From Polyangium jinanense (GTDB lineage Bacteria; Myxococcota; Polyangia; Polyangiales; Polyangiaceae): a stretch of 38,961 nucleotides of DNA. Made by a program: the position numbers and the translations under genes. The notes beneath the pieces are model-generated. The model did no database searches. It was given only the letters and a program-made list of their open reading frames with translations, and was not told the origin of the DNA. Numbering within the stretch: position 1 is the first letter of the stretch; each line of letters opens with the position of its first letter. Positions 24,929 through 34,431 of this stretch are shown here, piece by piece. The stretch spans positions 152,707 to 191,667 of the forward strand of contig NZ_JAGTJJ010000016.1 in assembly GCF_028435365.1 (NCBI RefSeq), read 5' to 3'.

Positions 24929-25965
24929 GCGAGGGACGAGGCACGACCGAGCCGGCCCGTATTGCCGGCCTCGACACGCTCCGCTTCGTCGCGGCGGCGA
25001 TGGTCGTCCTCAGCCACCTCGGCCCCCCGCCTTTGCTCGCGGGCCTCGAACGCACGCACCGCCTGTCCTTTCTCCTCTCTGCCTCTTATGGCGTCGCCTG
25101 GAACGGCCCGGCCGCGGTCATCGTCTTTTTCGTCATCTCGGGCCTCTGCATCCATTGGCCCACCCTCACGCGGCGCCCGTATTGGCCCGAGTATTTCGTC
25201 CGCCGCTACGTCCGGATCGGCATCCCCCTCCTCGCCTCGATTGCCCTCTCCTCCGCGGTTGGCATTCCTTACGTCGGCCTCTCCGAATCGATCCTCTGGA
25301 GCCTCCAGTGCGAGCTCGTCTATTACACGCTTTATCCGGTCCTCCTCGCGCTTCGTGATCGATTCGGCTTTCGTCCGCTCGTCGCCGCCTCGTTTGCCCT
25401 CGCGACCGCGGTGATCGTCCTCGTGGATCCCCGCGCGCTCCCGTATCCGGCGTACGGCTGGGCGCTGCAATGGATCATCGGCTTGCCTTGCTGGCTGCTC
25501 GGCTGCCTGCTCGCCGAGCGGATCCACGAACGCCCGGCGCGGACGAACCCCCGCATCTGGTCGTGGCGCCTCGCCGTCTGGCTCGCGAGCGCGGTGGCCC
25601 TCGCGCTCCGGTTTCATTCTCCGATCGGTTATCCCTGGACGCTGAATGCCTTCTCGCTCCTCGTCTACGCGTGGCTCCTCGTGGAGATCCCACACCTCGC
25701 GACCGTGCGCGTGCCTCGTTTCTCCGAGCGCCTCGGCCTCTTCAGCTATTCGCTTTACCTCGTCCACCTCGCCGCGTGGGAGGTCTTCAAGAAATACTAT
25801 CGCTTGAAGCTCGGCTACCTCGTCGACTGGTCGCTCCTCATGGCTCTCTCGCTCGGCGTCGCGTACCTCTTTTTCCTGGTCTGCGAGGACCCCTCGCAGA
25901 AGCTCGCGCGGCGTCTCGCGAAATCGCTCCGCCCGAAACCCGCGACGCCGCTGCCGGCCGCCTGA
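24925..25965 (+). CDS. Acyltransferase 3 family membrane protein (O-acetylation)
   Basis: 346 residues, start overlapping the DUF268 stop. It is a polytopic Acyl_transf_3 protein with about ten hydrophobic segments. It opens with the family landmark RIAGLDTLRFVAAAMVVLSH (the conserved R/K..xLdglRgiAa..V...H, with the essential His), followed by AVIVFFVISGLCIHW and EYFVRRYVRIGIPLLASIAL. Late in the protein comes FSYSLYLVHLAAWEVFKKYY, the characteristic second His-containing helix. Enzymes of this family move acyl groups, often acetyl, onto extracellular sugars; here they would decorate the glycan. The next gene encodes a predicted sugar esterase, suggesting a balance of acetylation and deacetylation. 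Confidence 0.88.
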   Translation: MSEGRGTTEPARIAGLDTLRFVAAAMVVLSHLGPPPLLAGLERTHRLSFLLSASYGVAWNGPAAVIVFFVISGLCIHWPTLTRRPYWPEYFVRRYVRIGIPLLASIALSSAVGIPYVGLSESILWSLQCELVYYTLYPVLLALRDRFGFRPLVAASFALATAVIVLVDPRALPYPAYGWALQWIIGLPCWLLGCLLAERIHERPARTNPRIWSWRLAVWLASAVALALRFHSPIGYPWTLNAFSLLVYAWLLVEIPHLATVRVPRFSERLGLFSYSLYLVHLAAWEVFKKYYRLKLGYLVDWSLLMALSLGVAYLFFLVCEDPSQKLARRLAKSLRPKPATPLPAA

Positions 25966-25973
25966 CGCGCGCC

Positions 25974-26876
25974 ATGCGCCCGAACCTCCGCGCCGCCGCG
26001 ATTCTCTCCCTCACCTTCGCCGCCGGCGCGCTCGCCAGCGCGCTCGTTTTGCGCAACACGGACAAACGCGCCTCGTCTCCACGCCCCGAGGCCACGGTCC
26101 CCGCCCGCGTCCCCCTCCCGCCCGAGCATCTCGGCGCGCTCTCGCTCTTCATCCTCGCCGGCCAGTCCAACATGTCGGGCCGTGCGCCCCTGCCAAACCC
26201 TCTCCCACCGGCGATTCCCGGCGTCTACATCTTCGGCAATGATGGCCGCTGGCACGAGGGCCGCGAACCCGTCGATTTCGCCGAGGACCAGATCGACGAC
26301 GTCTCCGCCGACCCCGGCGCGGGCGCCGGCCCCGCCGCGGCGTTCGCGGCGGCGCTCCGCGACAAACGCGGTGGCCACCCGATCGGCCTCGTCCCTTGCG
26401 CGAAAGGTGGCTCGTCGCTCGCGGAATGGCGCCGCCACCTCGGCGAGCACACCCTGTATGGCTCGTGCCTCAAGCGCGCCCGCGCGGCGTCCACGGCGGG
26501 CACGATCTCGGGCGTGCTTTTCTTTCAGGGCGAAACGGACGCCATGGATCCCGCGCTCACGGCGGCGGATGCCCACCCCAATCCTTCCCACTGGGCCGCC
26601 GCATTCCAATCCTTCGTCGCCGACCTCCGCCGCGACCTCGGCGCGCCCGATCTCCCCCTCGTCTTCGCCGAGCTCGGCCCGCCCCCCACGGACGGCCGTT
26701 TCCCCGCGTGGGAACGCGTGAAGGAGCAACAACGCGCGGTCATGATTCCGGGCGTCGCGCGCATTCGCACGGACGACCTGCCGCTCCAGGACGCGGTGCA
26801 TTTTGGACTCGAAGGGTACGAGGCCATCGGGAAGCGGTTTGCCGAGGCGATGGACGGGCTCTTGCGGCGGGAGTGA
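25974..26876 (+). CDS. Carbohydrate esterase family 6-like (SGNH) acetylesterase, membrane-anchored
   Basis: 300 residues, ATG 25974, eight bases after the acyltransferase stop. An N-terminal hydrophobic helix (AAAILSLTFAAGALASALVL) serves as a signal peptide or anchor. The esterase domain follows: LFILAGQSNMSGRA (catalytic Ser in GQSNM, typical of the sialate O-acetylesterase / DUF303 family), a GGSSLAEWRRHL block, ISGVLFFQGETDA (the E-T-D of the oxyanion/substrate block) and DAVHFGLEGYEAIG (catalytic Asp and His). It would act in the periplasm or at the surface, removing acetyl groups from sugars. Last gene of the glycan operon. Confidence 0.85.
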   Translation: MRPNLRAAAILSLTFAAGALASALVLRNTDKRASSPRPEATVPARVPLPPEHLGALSLFILAGQSNMSGRAPLPNPLPPAIPGVYIFGNDGRWHEGREPVDFAEDQIDDVSADPGAGAGPAAAFAAALRDKRGGHPIGLVPCAKGGSSLAEWRRHLGEHTLYGSCLKRARAASTAGTISGVLFFQGETDAMDPALTAADAHPNPSHWAAAFQSFVADLRRDLGAPDLPLVFAELGPPPTDGRFPAWERVKEQQRAVMIPGVARIRTDDLPLQDAVHFGLEGYEAIGKRFAEAMDGLLRRE

Positions 26877-27255
26877 GGGACCGGCCGGCGGAGCGGCCGC
26901 GACAAGAGGGATTGCGCAGTCACGCAACGACGGAAGGCAGCGCGTTGCGTGGCGCAGCGACCGACCCAAGGCGTCCTTTCGCGCCGAGCCCCGCGCGGAG
27001 GCTTCGAGATCGCCCTTTCAACGACGGAGACCACCACCACCCTCCACGTTGGTCCGACCGTTGCAGTGCCATGGCCTGCGTGAACGTCGTCGCCTTCGGT
27101 CGCCGGCTCGTATTTCGCCGGTGACACGAGAGGCGCGTATTGCTCGGCCCTGGGTCGCGCCCGCACCACCGACGAGGTGCTCTCCGCCGAGGGTCCGACC
27201 CCTGCGACGAGGGGGCGGATGCGCCGGGGCCGTCCCGCGAGGTGGAAAGGTCACA
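26877..27255. other. 379-bp intergenic region
   Basis: Apart from the palindrome at 26913-26956, I see nothing convincing. Frames crossing it have no ribosome-binding sites and no coherent protein composition. The promoter for the desaturase gene should lie here but no clear boxes are visible. Confidence 0.4.
26913..26956 (+). terminator. Palindrome after the glycan operon, candidate terminator
   Basis: CACGCAACG (26921-26929) and CGTTGCGTG (26943-26951) are perfectly complementary. The flanking TGCGC and GCGCA extend the stem after a 3-nt bulge. It begins 37 bp after the last stop of the operon. No U tract follows. Confidence 0.45.
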
Positions 27256-28269
27256 ATGAACAATCGCGCCACGGGTGGGCTTTGTATCAACACGGAGCGT
27301 CAGGAGTTCCGCAATGAGTTGAGGCAGGACGGGTTGCTGACGCCGATCCAGCAGTTGTGCGAGCCGAAGCTCCTCGCCTCCCTCGCCCAGCTCGGGGCGG
27401 GGGCCGTGCTCATCGCGGGCGCCACGGTGCTCCTGGTGAAGGTGAGCTATGGGTTCCTGCCGCTGAGCCTCACGATCATCGCGCGGCAACAGCGCGTGCT
27501 CAAGAACCTCCTCCACGAGGCTGCTCACCGCAACCTCTCCAGGAACAAGCAGGCGAATGACCTGCTCGGCCGCTACGTGCTGGCGCCGCTTTCCTTCGAG
27601 AACTTCACCGTGTATCGCACGCAGCACGCGCGCCACCACGCCCTCCTCGGCTCCGCCGACGACCCGGATCGCGTGGACGTCGGCGTCGCGGGGCACGACG
27701 AAAAGACGGCCATGGGTGTCTACGCCGGCCTCCTTTTCAATCGGTCGCAATGGAAAAGCTCGATCGGGGAGAGCCTCCCGGGGATGACGGGCCGGCAACG
27801 CTGGGAGATCGTCTCGTTCTGGATGGCCCTCTCGGTCGTCCTCGGCGCCGCGGTCGGCGTGGGCGGCGTGGCGGCCGTCCTCGGCTCGTGGATGCTCTCC
27901 AAGGCGACCGCCTACCACGCCATTCAATGCTTCGCCGAGCTCTGCGATCACGCGCGGCTGCCGTCCTCGTCGGTATTTGAATACACGCGGAACATGCCGA
28001 AGAACGTCTGTTCCATCCTGCTGAACCCGTACAACGACAATTACCACCTCACCCATCACCTCATGCCCAGCATACCGATGCGGAGCCTGGCGAGGGCGCA
28101 TGCGCTGATGATGAGAAACAAGCGCTACAGCGAGGCAATCCACTGCGACGGGTATTTCTGGGGCAAGCGCCCCGTCACGAGGACCTGGACGTCTCCCGTG
28201 CAATCGCCTCGACCATGCGGGGGCCTCTCGACCCCGTCGAACGTCACCTACGCCGAAAGCCAATCCTAG
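27256..28269 (+). CDS. Fatty-acid desaturase/hydroxylase-like membrane di-iron enzyme
   Basis: 337 residues from ATG 27256 (GGTGGAAAGG upstream). The three histidine clusters that bind the di-iron centre are present: HEAAH (residues 87-91), QHARHH (His124, 127, 128) and HLTHH (His264, 267, 268). Hydrophobic segments lie between them (LGAGAVLIAGATVLLVKVSY, IVSFWMALSVVLGAAVGVGG), giving the usual membrane-embedded fold. The family introduces double bonds or hydroxyls in acyl chains and related lipids; the substrate cannot be told. The start at 27256 gives a cytoplasmic N-terminus of about 45 residues. The LysE exporter follows with a 13-bp gap, so they are probably co-transcribed. Confidence 0.85.
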   Translation: MNNRATGGLCINTERQEFRNELRQDGLLTPIQQLCEPKLLASLAQLGAGAVLIAGATVLLVKVSYGFLPLSLTIIARQQRVLKNLLHEAAHRNLSRNKQANDLLGRYVLAPLSFENFTVYRTQHARHHALLGSADDPDRVDVGVAGHDEKTAMGVYAGLLFNRSQWKSSIGESLPGMTGRQRWEIVSFWMALSVVLGAAVGVGGVAAVLGSWMLSKATAYHAIQCFAELCDHARLPSSSVFEYTRNMPKNVCSILLNPYNDNYHLTHHLMPSIPMRSLARAHALMMRNKRYSEAIHCDGYFWGKRPVTRTWTSPVQSPRPCGGLSTPSNVTYAESQS

Positions 28270-28282
28270 GAGACATCGAACG

Positions 28283-28921
28283 ATGTTCAGCGCCGCGTCC
28301 CAGGGATTTTTGACCTCTCTCTCTCTGATCGTCGCGATCGGCAGTCAGAACGCGTTCGTCTTGCGACAGGGGCTGGCCGGCCGCCACATCGTCCTCGTAT
28401 GCCTCATTTGCTCGGTATGCGACTTCGTGCTGATGAGCGCCGGGGTCCTGGGCCTGGGTGCGAACCTCGGCTCGCGGCCCTGGCTCTCATGGCTTCTCGC
28501 CTGCGGGGGCACCGTCTTCTTGTTCTGTTATGGTGCGCGCGCGCTTCGGTCTGCATGGAAACGAGAGAGCACGCTCGACGTCGAAGCTCACGGGGCGCGA
28601 GCCGCTCCCGTCTCGCTCCTCGGGGCCGCAGCAGCGACGCTCGCCGTGACGCTCCTCAATCCACACGTCTATCTGGACACCGTGGTGATGGTCGGCGGGA
28701 TAGCGACCTCGTTGTCCAGCGGCGAGCGCGTGCTCTTTCTGGTGGGCGCCTCGCTGGCGAGCGCCTCGTGGTTCTTTTCGCTCGGCCTTGGCGCGCGGAA
28801 GTTGCGCCCCGTCTTCGCCCGCCCGAGCGCGTGGCGCGTGCTCGACGGTCTGATCGGCGTCGTCATGTGGGTCATCGGGTTCTCGCTGGCCGGCCATGTC
28901 GTGAGGACCATCCCCACCTGA
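28283..28921 (+). CDS. LysE/ArgO family amino-acid exporter
   Basis: 212 residues. AGGAGA overlaps the stop of the upstream gene and serves ATG 28283. Six hydrophobic segments, as expected: GFLTSLSLIVAIGSQNAFVL (the G-x-QNAFVLRQG start is diagnostic of the LysE/ArgO branch), IVLVCLICSVCDFVLMSAG, WLLACGGTVFLFCYGARALR, AAATLAVTLLNPHVYLDTVV (the LNPHxYLDT motif of the family), ERVLFLVGASLASASWFFSL and GLIGVVMWVIGFSLAGHVVR. It should export basic amino acids, e.g. arginine or lysine, across the cytoplasmic membrane. No ArgP/LysG-type regulator is adjacent. Confidence 0.92.
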   Translation: MFSAASQGFLTSLSLIVAIGSQNAFVLRQGLAGRHIVLVCLICSVCDFVLMSAGVLGLGANLGSRPWLSWLLACGGTVFLFCYGARALRSAWKRESTLDVEAHGARAAPVSLLGAAAATLAVTLLNPHVYLDTVVMVGGIATSLSSGERVLFLVGASLASASWFFSLGLGARKLRPVFARPSAWRVLDGLIGVVMWVIGFSLAGHVVRTIPT

Positions 28922-28997
28922 GGCTCCGTCACAAACTGGCCTCCTCCCCGCGCCCCCGGCTACGCTCGCCTCGCCCCTCGTGGGCTCGGGTGACCCC

Positions 28998-29387
28998 ATG
29001 GCCGTTCAAATCGCATCCGGCGCCACCGCAATGTGCAGCTTCGGCATGGCGCCCGCCTCGATCATGGTCCTGCCTGCGAACATGGTCAATGCGACCGCGT
29101 CCGCCGCGAACATCGCCGACATGGTGACCGCGACCAATGTCCTCCCCTTCGGCGCGTGCACCTCGATGGCGAATCCCACGGTCGCTTCGGCCACGGCTGC
29201 CGCCATGGGCGTCCTCACGCCCATGCCCTGCGTCCCCGTCCCCGCGGGCACGTGGCTCCCCGGCAGCACCAAGGTGATGCTGAAAAGCCTGCCCACCCTC
29301 CACAACTCCTGCCAGCTCATGTGCTCGTATGGCGGCGTGATCCAGATCCTCAGCCCGGGCCAATTCAAGGTCATGGCCGGCGGATGA
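28998..29387 (+). CDS. DUF4280 (PAAR-like) protein
   Basis: 129 residues from ATG 28998. A small Gly/Ala/Cys-rich protein with the DUF4280 pattern: ASGATAMCSFGMAPASIMVL, then VLPFGACTSMANPTVASATA, PMPCVPVPAGTWLPGSTKVM and LHNSCQLMCSYGGVIQILSP. The evenly spaced Cys and the GG-V-I-Q-I-L-S-P-G-Q ending are typical. DUF4280 proteins are PAAR-like and are found with type VI secretion and related contractile injection systems, where they may cap the spike tip and carry effectors. Its stop overlaps the start of the giant CHAT/STAND/WD40 gene (ATGA), linking the two products. No other secretion-system component is in the window. Confidence 0.85.
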   Translation: MAVQIASGATAMCSFGMAPASIMVLPANMVNATASAANIADMVTATNVLPFGACTSMANPTVASATAAAMGVLTPMPCVPVPAGTWLPGSTKVMLKSLPTLHNSCQLMCSYGGVIQILSPGQFKVMAGG

Positions 29388-32300
29388 GCTCCCCGTCCCC
29401 CGCGCCCCCGTCCGAGAACCTGCTCCTCGAATTCACCCGCACCGCGCAGGCCGACGAATCGTTTGTCTTACCAGACGGCGAGGTCACGTATGTCCTGCGC
29501 ACCGAGGGCGGCGGCGCCGAGACCGTCACGATCGACTGGACGCCCGCGCTCTTCGCCGACCTCGACGCCGTCCGCCGCCCCGGCTGCGATCCCGCCATCG
29601 TCCAGCGCCTCGGCCGCGCCCTCCGGCGATTCCTCGCGCCCGCGGGCTGGTCTCGCCACGAGGAAAACATCCTCGCCGCCTCCTCGCGCGGCGATCCGGT
29701 GCGGATCACGTTCCGCTCGAATGCCGCGGAGCTTTATGCCTTACCCTGGGAGCTCCTGACGCTCAAATCGAGCGGCCAGCACCTCGGCGAGCTGCCCGAG
29801 GTCCTCGTCCGTTATGCCTGGCCCGAGAGCACCACGCGCCCCGAGGATCCCTCGCCCTTGCCCGAAGGCGGGCGAATCCTCTTCGGCTGGTCCGCCGCCG
29901 CTGGCGCCGTACCCCTCGCCGAACAATCGAATGCCCTCCGCGCCGCCGCCGAGCGTGGCCATCACCCTTTTGATCCGGCCCGCGACGTCATCGACCACCT
30001 CTCGCTCGGCCGCCTCTCCCGCATCCTCGAAAAGGCCGCCGCGTCGGGAGAATGCATCCACGTCCTCCACCTCCTCTGCCACGGCACCCAGGTCGGACAA
30101 ACGCACGGCCTCGCCTGGGACGCGGACGACGGCAGCGGCGAGCGTGTCCTGCTCGACGCGGGCAAACTGCGGCAGCTCCTCGCGCCCCACGCGGGCCGCA
30201 TTCGCCTCGTCGTGCTCTCGGCCTGCGACAGCGGCAATCCCGGGCAGATCGGCAATCACCTCGGCAGCGTCGCCCAGAACCTCCACCAGGCCGGCATCCA
30301 GGCCGTCGTCGCCTCCCGCTTCCCCCTCTCCGTCCCGGGCTCGATCACCTTCACCGAAGTCTTTTACGACAAACTCCTCGTCGAGCCCGCGTCCGTCGAA
30401 GACGCGCTCCTCGCTGCCCGGCAGCGCCTCCTCCGCGAAGGCGTAGAAAGGCTCGACTGGGCGAGCCTCACCCTGCACGCGCGCCCCGAGGACGGCGACG
30501 ATACCCGCCCGATCGCCTTTCGCCCTTATCGAGGTCTCCTCGCCTTCCACGCCGCGCATCGCCGGTTTTTCTTCGGCCGCGAGTCCGAAATCGAGGAGAC
30601 GCTCGCCGACCTCGCGGCCCTCGCCGCCGCGGAAAAACCTCGTTTCCTCGTGGTCGCGGGCGCCTCGGGCACGGGCAAATCGTCCATGGTCCTCGCCGGC
30701 GTCGTCCCGCGCCTGCTCGATCGCGGCGCCGCGCGTGAAGGCGCCGCGGACGCCGCGGATTTCAAACGCGCGGTCGAGCGGCTCGCGCACCTCCTCGGGC
30801 GCAGGAGCCCGGGCGCCGCCGCGCAACAGGCGCTCTCCGTGCTCCACCGCGAAATCACGGCGCTCGCCACGGCCGCGGGCGGCGCGTGGGAGGCGGTCGT
30901 CATGCGCCCCGGTGCGACGCCGCTCGCCGCCCTCGAATCGGCGATCGCCGCGCGCCGCGACAAGGACATCCCTTTCCTCCTCGTCGTCGATCAATTCGAG
31001 GAGATCTTCACCCACGTGCAGGATCCGGCCGAGCGGCAGGCATTCGCCGCCGAGCTCTGGAAGCGCTGTTCCGGCGAGGGCAACATCCATTGCATCACCA
31101 GCATGCGCGTCGATTTCGTGGGCGAGTGCGGACAGATCGTCCTCGACGCGAGCACGGGCCTAAGGCTCGATCGCGTGGCCTACGACGAGGCGCACCGCGT
31201 CTTCGTCGCGCAGATGGGCCCGGCGCAGCTCCGCACCGTGATCGAGGAGCCCGCGCGCAAGGTCGGCCTCTCCCTTTCGCAGGGGCTCGCGAGCCGCATC
31301 ATCGCCGAGGTCGGCGCCGAGCCCACGGCCTTGCCGCTCGTCGAATATGTCCTCGACCTCCTCTGGCAAAAGCGCCAGGGAAAAACCCTCGACGTGGCCC
31401 GGTACGAGGAGCTCGGCGGCGTGTTCGGCGCGCTCGAACGAATGGCGGACGCCGTCGTCGACGAGCTCGACGAGCCTTCGCAAAAGCTCGCCCGCCGGCT
31501 CTTCTCGCGCCTCACCCATTTCGGCGAGGGCGGCGCCTCGAACACGCGCCGTCGAGTCCCTCTCGCGCGCATCCTCCCCGCTGATCCGGAGCGGCGCGCG
31601 CGCTTCGAGGCCTTGCTCGAACGATTCATCGACGCGCGCCTCGTCTCGCGTCAGGACGAAGGCGGCCGCATCGTGGTCGAGGTCGCGCACGAGGCTTTGC
31701 TCCGGAGGTGGAAGCGCCTCGCCGCCTGGCTCGCCGAGGATCGTGCGCGCGTCGCCGAAATCGGCAAGCTCGAACGCTGGGCCGCCGATTACAAGACCCA
31801 CGGCGCCCTCCTCCGCGGCGCCCAGCTCGGGTATGCCAAGCAGATCCGCGCGCAGGCCGAGGACGAGCTCGACGACGACACGCGCGCCATGATCGAGGCG
31901 AGCGAGCACGCGGAGGAAGCCGAAGCCGAGAAGGCGCGCGCAAAGCAGAGCGTCGAGCGGCGCAAGCTCTACGCCGGCGCCGTGGGCGCCGTGATTGTGG
32001 CCGTCGCCATGACGCTCCTCGCGCTCCGCACGACCCGGGCCAGTGCCGAGGCCGACGCCTCGAGAAAGCAGGCGGAGCAGGGTCGCGCCGAGGCCGAAAA
32101 AGCGCACAAGCAGGCCGACACGGAGCGCGCCCTCGCTGAAAAACAATTGCGCATCGGCGGCGCCTTGAACCTCGTCGCGCGCCATCAGCATGCGGCCGCC
32201 GCGTCCGTCATGTCGGAGCGAAGCGGCCCGTTCCCCGAGCTCCTCACGGATTTCAGGCACCTCTCGCTGGCGCAGAGCCTCCTCGCTTTGCCCATTCCGA

Positions 32301-34405
32301 AGGTCACGCTCTCCGGGCACCACGAGAAGTTGTGGCACGCCACGTGGTCGCCCAAAGGCGACCGCTTCGTCACGGCCTCGGAGGACCAGGTGGCCCACGT
32401 CTGGGGGCGTGATGGCCGGGGCAAACCCCTCGCCCTCCGGCATGACGGCCCCCTCTCCTCGGCGGTCTTCGACCGGGAGGGCCGCCGCGTGCTCACGGCT
32501 TCCTTGAATGGCATCGCGAAGATCTGGGACGTCTCCGGCCCGGAGCCCGTGGTGCTCTCCGAGCTCCACGGAAAGGCGCCCGGCCTGTGCGCCGCCGTCT
32601 TCTCGCCCGACGGGAAACGCGTGGCCACCGCGACGAGCTTGGGCACCCTCGAAATGTGGGACCTCTCCCCGGTGACCGGCCCCGTCCTCGAAACGAGTTT
32701 TTCCGGGCATGACCACGTGGTCGCGTCCGTCGAATTCGATCCCGAGGGCAAACGCCTCGTCAGCGCCTCCTGGGACCGCACGGCGTGCCTCTGGGACGCC
32801 CGAAGAGGGACCCACGCCTGCCTCGAAGGCCACACGGCCCCCGTCGCGTCGGCCGCGTTCTCCGCGGACGGCAAGACGATCGTCACGGCCTCCTACGACG
32901 GCACCGCGCGCCTCTGGGACGTCGCGACGCGCAGGGAGATCGCCGTTCTCGAGGGCCACATGGGTCCCGTCAACCTCGCGGTCTTTCATCCGAAGACGAG
33001 CCACATCGTGGCCACGGCCGGCGACGACAACACGACGCGCATCTGGGCAAGAATCGACGAGGAGCCCGGCTCGCACGCGGTCGGCGCCGCCTCCTACGTG
33101 GAGCTCGCGGCCTTGGATGGCCACGAGGCCGACGTCACCACCGTCGCTTTTTCGCCGGATGGCGAGCGCCTCGTCACCGGCTCGTGGGACGAGACGGCGC
33201 GCATCTGGGACCTCGCGCGCCTGCCGCGGCCCGTCCTTCCGCGGATCCTCGGGCATTACGTGACGCAGGCGCTCGAGAGCCCGACGCAGGATCGCCTGAT
33301 GCAGATCACGCCCGACGGCGACATGGCCGTCTACCTCGCATCCCCGAATGCCGAGGTGTACGAAGGCATTCACCCCGTCGGCCTCATTTCCCACGGAGAA
33401 ACGTGGGTCCACACGGCCGCGTGGAGCCCCGACGGGAAACGTGTCGTCAGCGGGGGCGAGGCCGGCGACGTGGCGCTCACGCCCGTCGACGATCGCCTCG
33501 CCTCGCCGCCTCTCGCGCGGCTCCCCGTCCTCCCCTCGCGAATGCTCCCCAAGCACCACAAGGCGCCCATCGTCGCGCTCGCCTGGAATGCGGACGGGGA
33601 TCGATTCATCAGTGTCACCGACGAAGACGCGCCGCTCGTCTGGGACGCGGACCACCCCGAACGCCCCCCGAACCCCCTCACGGCGTCGGCAGAGAAATGC
33701 GAACATCCGGGCGGTTCCACGGCACGCGCGCTCGTCCCTGCGAATGCGGGCGGCTTCACGTCCGTCGCGTGGAGCGGCAAACCGGGCGCGCGCCATATCG
33801 TCCTCGGCCGCGAGGACGGCTGCGCTTGGTGGGTCGACCTCGATGGCCGGGAAAAACCCGTGGTGCTCGGCCGCCACCACGCCACCCTCACCGCCGTCGC
33901 CATCTCCACGGACGGCGAGCGCGTCGCCACCGCCTCGCAAGACAGAACCGTGCGTATCTGGAAGCGCGATGGCACCTACGTCGAGCTCCCGCACCCGGCC
34001 CCCATCCTCTCCGTCGCGTTCGACGCGCGCGGCGAGCGCGTGATCACGCGGGCCCGGGACAACACCGTCGACGTGTGGAGGGTCGACGGCTCCGGCCAGG
34101 TGTTCGCCCTGGCAAACGCCGCCGCGACCTTCCCCATTGCAGCCTTCGACGTGAAGGGAAATGGAGTCCTCACCGTGGACGCGCGGGGCTTCCTCCAGCG
34201 CTGGGACGCCGAGCCTGCGGCCATCGTCGCGAGCCTCGAGCGCGCGAACGACGACTGCGCCACCGCGGCGCTCCGCGAACGTTACCTGGCCGAGGACAAG
34301 GACGACGCGATCAAAGGCTGCCGCGCGTGCGCCGAAAAGCAAGGGCTCGACCCCGACAATTGCACGCGCGACCTGAAGACCGGCGCGCTCGGATCCCAGA
34401 AATGA
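29384..34405 (+). CDS. CHAT protease - STAND NTPase - TM - WD40 protein
   Basis: 1673 residues, start overlapping the PAAR-like gene. (1) Residues ~1-380: CHAT caspase-like domain, with AELYALPWELLTL, the His motif HVLHLLCHG (His233) and the Cys motif VVLSACDSG (Cys281), so the catalytic dyad is intact. (2) ~390-800: nSTAND1-type NTPase beginning YRGLLAFHAAHRRFFFGRES, Walker A GASGTGKSS (Lys432), Walker B LLVVDQFEE (Asp536), then a winged-helix-like region. (3) A charged helix, one TM segment (about 863-885, AGAVGAVIVAVAMTLLALRT) and a coiled coil. (4) ~970-1620: about twelve WD40 repeats (KIWDVSG, CLWDARR, RLWDVAT, RIWDLAR and similar), enough for two propellers. WD40 sensing, NTP-dependent assembly and protease release is the known logic of such proteins. 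What it senses and cuts is unknown. Confidence 0.92.
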   Translation: MSSPSPAPPSENLLLEFTRTAQADESFVLPDGEVTYVLRTEGGGAETVTIDWTPALFADLDAVRRPGCDPAIVQRLGRALRRFLAPAGWSRHEENILAASSRGDPVRITFRSNAAELYALPWELLTLKSSGQHLGELPEVLVRYAWPESTTRPEDPSPLPEGGRILFGWSAAAGAVPLAEQSNALRAAAERGHHPFDPARDVIDHLSLGRLSRILEKAAASGECIHVLHLLCHGTQVGQTHGLAWDADDGSGERVLLDAGKLRQLLAPHAGRIRLVVLSACDSGNPGQIGNHLGSVAQNLHQAGIQAVVASRFPLSVPGSITFTEVFYDKLLVEPASVEDALLAARQRLLREGVERLDWASLTLHARPEDGDDTRPIAFRPYRGLLAFHAAHRRFFFGRESEIEETLADLAALAAAEKPRFLVVAGASGTGKSSMVLAGVVPRLLDRGAAREGAADAADFKRAVERLAHLLGRRSPGAAAQQALSVLHREITALATAAGGAWEAVVMRPGATPLAALESAIAARRDKDIPFLLVVDQFEEIFTHVQDPAERQAFAAELWKRCSGEGNIHCITSMRVDFVGECGQIVLDASTGLRLDRVAYDEAHRVFVAQMGPAQLRTVIEEPARKVGLSLSQGLASRIIAEVGAEPTALPLVEYVLDLLWQKRQGKTLDVARYEELGGVFGALERMADAVVDELDEPSQKLARRLFSRLTHFGEGGASNTRRRVPLARILPADPERRARFEALLERFIDARLVSRQDEGGRIVVEVAHEALLRRWKRLAAWLAEDRARVAEIGKLERWAADYKTHGALLRGAQLGYAKQIRAQAEDELDDDTRAMIEASEHAEEAEAEKARAKQSVERRKLYAGAVGAVIVAVAMTLLALRTTRASAEADASRKQAEQGRAEAEKAHKQADTERALAEKQLRIGGALNLVARHQHAAAASVMSERSGPFPELLTDFRHLSLAQSLLALPIPKVTLSGHHEKLWHATWSPKGDRFVTASEDQVAHVWGRDGRGKPLALRHDGPLSSAVFDREGRRVLTASLNGIAKIWDVSGPEPVVLSELHGKAPGLCAAVFSPDGKRVATATSLGTLEMWDLSPVTGPVLETSFSGHDHVVASVEFDPEGKRLVSASWDRTACLWDARRGTHACLEGHTAPVASAAFSADGKTIVTASYDGTARLWDVATRREIAVLEGHMGPVNLAVFHPKTSHIVATAGDDNTTRIWARIDEEPGSHAVGAASYVELAALDGHEADVTTVAFSPDGERLVTGSWDETARIWDLARLPRPVLPRILGHYVTQALESPTQDRLMQITPDGDMAVYLASPNAEVYEGIHPVGLISHGETWVHTAAWSPDGKRVVSGGEAGDVALTPVDDRLASPPLARLPVLPSRMLPKHHKAPIVALAWNADGDRFISVTDEDAPLVWDADHPERPPNPLTASAEKCEHPGGSTARALVPANAGGFTSVAWSGKPGARHIVLGREDGCAWWVDLDGREKPVVLGRHHATLTAVAISTDGERVATASQDRTVRIWKRDGTYVELPHPAPILSVAFDARGERVITRARDNTVDVWRVDGSGQVFALANAAATFPIAAFDVKGNGVLTVDARGFLQRWDAEPAAIVASLERANDDCATAALRERYLAEDKDDAIKGCRACAEKQGLDPDNCTRDLKTGALGSQK

Positions 34406-34431
34406 TACCGTCCGTGTGAATCGAGGACGCC

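Noticed and set aside
31160..34342. 1060-codon minus-strand ORF
   Set aside because: Antisense shadow of the CHAT/STAND/WD40 gene created by high GC3; composition rich in Arg/Gly/Asp/Glu with no domain.
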